Source of the DNA: Lineus longissimus
Lineage: Eukaryota; Nemertea; Pilidiophora; Heteronemertea; Lineidae
Direction: 5' to 3'
DNA length: 60,000 nt
Assembly: GCF_910592395.1 (NCBI RefSeq)
Contig: NC_088311.1
Location: 4,530,501 to 4,590,500 of the forward strand
Numbering within the stretch: position 1 is the first letter of the stretch; each line of letters opens with the position of its first letter. The notes under the pieces are model-generated. The model ran no database searches and had not been told where the DNA came from. It saw nothing but the letters and a program-made list of their open reading frames with translations. Shown piece by piece: positions 58,489 through 60,000 of the stretch. Position numbers and translations under genes: made by a program.

Positions 58489-60000
58489 GTAAGTAATTTG
58501 TTCTTTGGTCCAGAAAGACAGTTATATGAATTGCAGGATGACGAAAACTGAGTCATTGATTCACTTCAATAAATATCCTTCATCGTTTTTTTGACGACTT
58601 AGCTGCAGCTTAAAATGAAAATGCCGAAAACCATCCATCTGGGCGGCCTGTTTTTTCATTTATAACATTATAGTGCGTTTTAACGACCTGTGTAGTACGT
58701 CACGCGTTGGATTTTTCTAGCCTCCCGAGTATTACCGCACATGATGAGGCACGTGGGCAGTTGATTTGCCTTACCCAAGAAAGAAGACCCCAAGCCACAA
58801 TTAAACCGAATATCACACCTTAACACGCTTTAGTAGAAAAACAGACAATTGTAGTACCCAATTGTAGTCCTGGGTGGGCTGTATCGCGAACTCCGGAAAA
58901 AAGTCATCAGATGTAACCGAGGTAATGAGGGTAGCGTTTAAGTTGATCATCTCCAAGACACAATATCATATAATATTAGATGATATCCATTTGAATGCGG
59001 AGACACGCGTAACTTCATAAAGGGGATGGCGTATAGACAACGTAAAAAACGAGAATTTCTATTGTGGTGATGACAATGATGGATGTTTTTGTAATTGTTC
59101 ACCTTATGGGCCATAATCCTGCTAATCAACAGGTCGTTCGAAGAAGTGCTCTTCGCGCTGGGAACGGGACAGGGCGATTTGGTGGGATGCCGAGCGCAGA
59201 CGCACACCAAGGGGAGCAACGGACTCGCGCCACATTTGGGCGCAGAAGTTTAGGGGAGGGTTTGGTCATTGCGGGATGCTCAAAGCTACCGTTCGCAGCT
59301 ATAACTCAGAGGTCGAGGCACCCCGGGAACCATATTGAGAATATTAAGACAATGAGCAGCAATATGGTCGTATCTGCGGGAGATGCAACCTAGCGCAACG
59401 AGGACAACTCTGAATTGGTGCGGACAATGGCCCACGTGCGTTACAATGGACACGACGAAAGATGCCATCAGGATGCCAGCGACGGCCCGACCTCGGGGTT
59501 TTCGGATGGTGCGGGTATCTCAAACATTTCAACAGACACCTGCGAAATACAGTTTCGCTGTAAAAGTCATTACATCATTAAGGGACATATGAGATGATTA
59601 GGCTTAATGACAGATACTCGTGCACAAATCCCTTGAACAATAATGTCTATGGCCCGGGTCTATGGTCGCCTGGTGTCAGACAATGTCACCCGTATTATAA
59701 CTGTCTCAATAATTCTCAATGATGTGGGTTTGCGGCATTAGCACAAAAATCGATGGTCCGTGAACGATAAACTACTTACGAGCAATCAGAGTAATCATAT
59801 ACAAAACAGAAGATAGTTCATGACCAGTTAAATTTCCTCTAATTTAGGTTGTTGCCAACAGTTGATCGGTTAAAAGCTTTGGAGGTATGAATTACGGAGA
59901 AATGATTTCTTTAGGGTGAAAGTTGTGTGAAATTTAATTGTTGTAGTACATTCGTGGCTTTAGCGAAGATAAAGTTCGCCGACAACCTGCTTTAGAAAAG
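58489..60000 (+). other. gcm intron 5 or 3' region, next exon not found
   Basis: No phase-1 exon with good acceptor and GCM-like tail composition is seen. The stretch 59,130-59,600 is GC-rich and open in several frames on both strands. A GCM-type octamer (ACCCGTAT) lies at 59,688-59,695. The remaining gcm exon(s) probably lie beyond the window. Confidence 0.5.

Overview
The window is animal nuclear DNA. It has GT-AG introns, short coding exons separated by long introns, and no operons or bacterial signals. It holds two recognisable genes, transcribed away from each other across about 30 kb of non-coding DNA. Both are cut by the window edges or have an unresolved end. SYCP2 together with a single gcm-type gene, and many copies of the palindrome TACATGTA, suggest a marine invertebrate bilaterian. 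A lophotrochozoan such as a mollusc or brachiopod is my first guess, but an ambulacrarian is not excluded.

Left third (1-16,789, minus strand): a synaptonemal complex protein 2 (SYCP2) gene. I joined 18 exons by hand into one open reading frame of about 1,228 codons. All splice phases agree across all 17 junctions, one exon is only 25 nt, and the frame is still open at position 1. The protein has an armadillo-like N-terminal domain, an Spt16M-like domain, and a long charged, probably disordered tail. The start codon and first exon(s) are not identified. The C-terminal coiled coil lies outside the window.

Middle (about 17,400-47,250): a gene-poor interval between the two head-to-head genes. 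I see no convincing protein gene in it. It holds a 198-bp MITE-like element, several short duplications with a period near 150 bp, possible transposon end remnants, a 19-bp tandem repeat, CTCF-like and GCM-like sites, and one orphan exon-like open stretch near 40.1 kb. As the space around a developmental transcription factor gene, it is a natural place for enhancers, but the sequence alone does not prove that.

Right (47,250-58,488, plus strand): a glial cells missing (gcm/GCM) transcription factor gene. Five coding exons join in phase and encode an N-terminal region with a basic stretch, then a complete GCM DNA-binding domain spread over three exons, then the start of the C-terminal region. 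Two candidate promoters are visible: a distal TATA-like/CCAAT region near 47.25 kb followed by an exon-like leader, and a TATATAAG box at 51,261 just before the first coding exon. The transactivation tail and the stop codon are not identified.

The two genes have unrelated jobs, meiotic chromosome axis and cell-fate control. Nothing in the sequence suggests co-regulation; a CTCF-like site near 19.95 kb could separate their regulatory domains.
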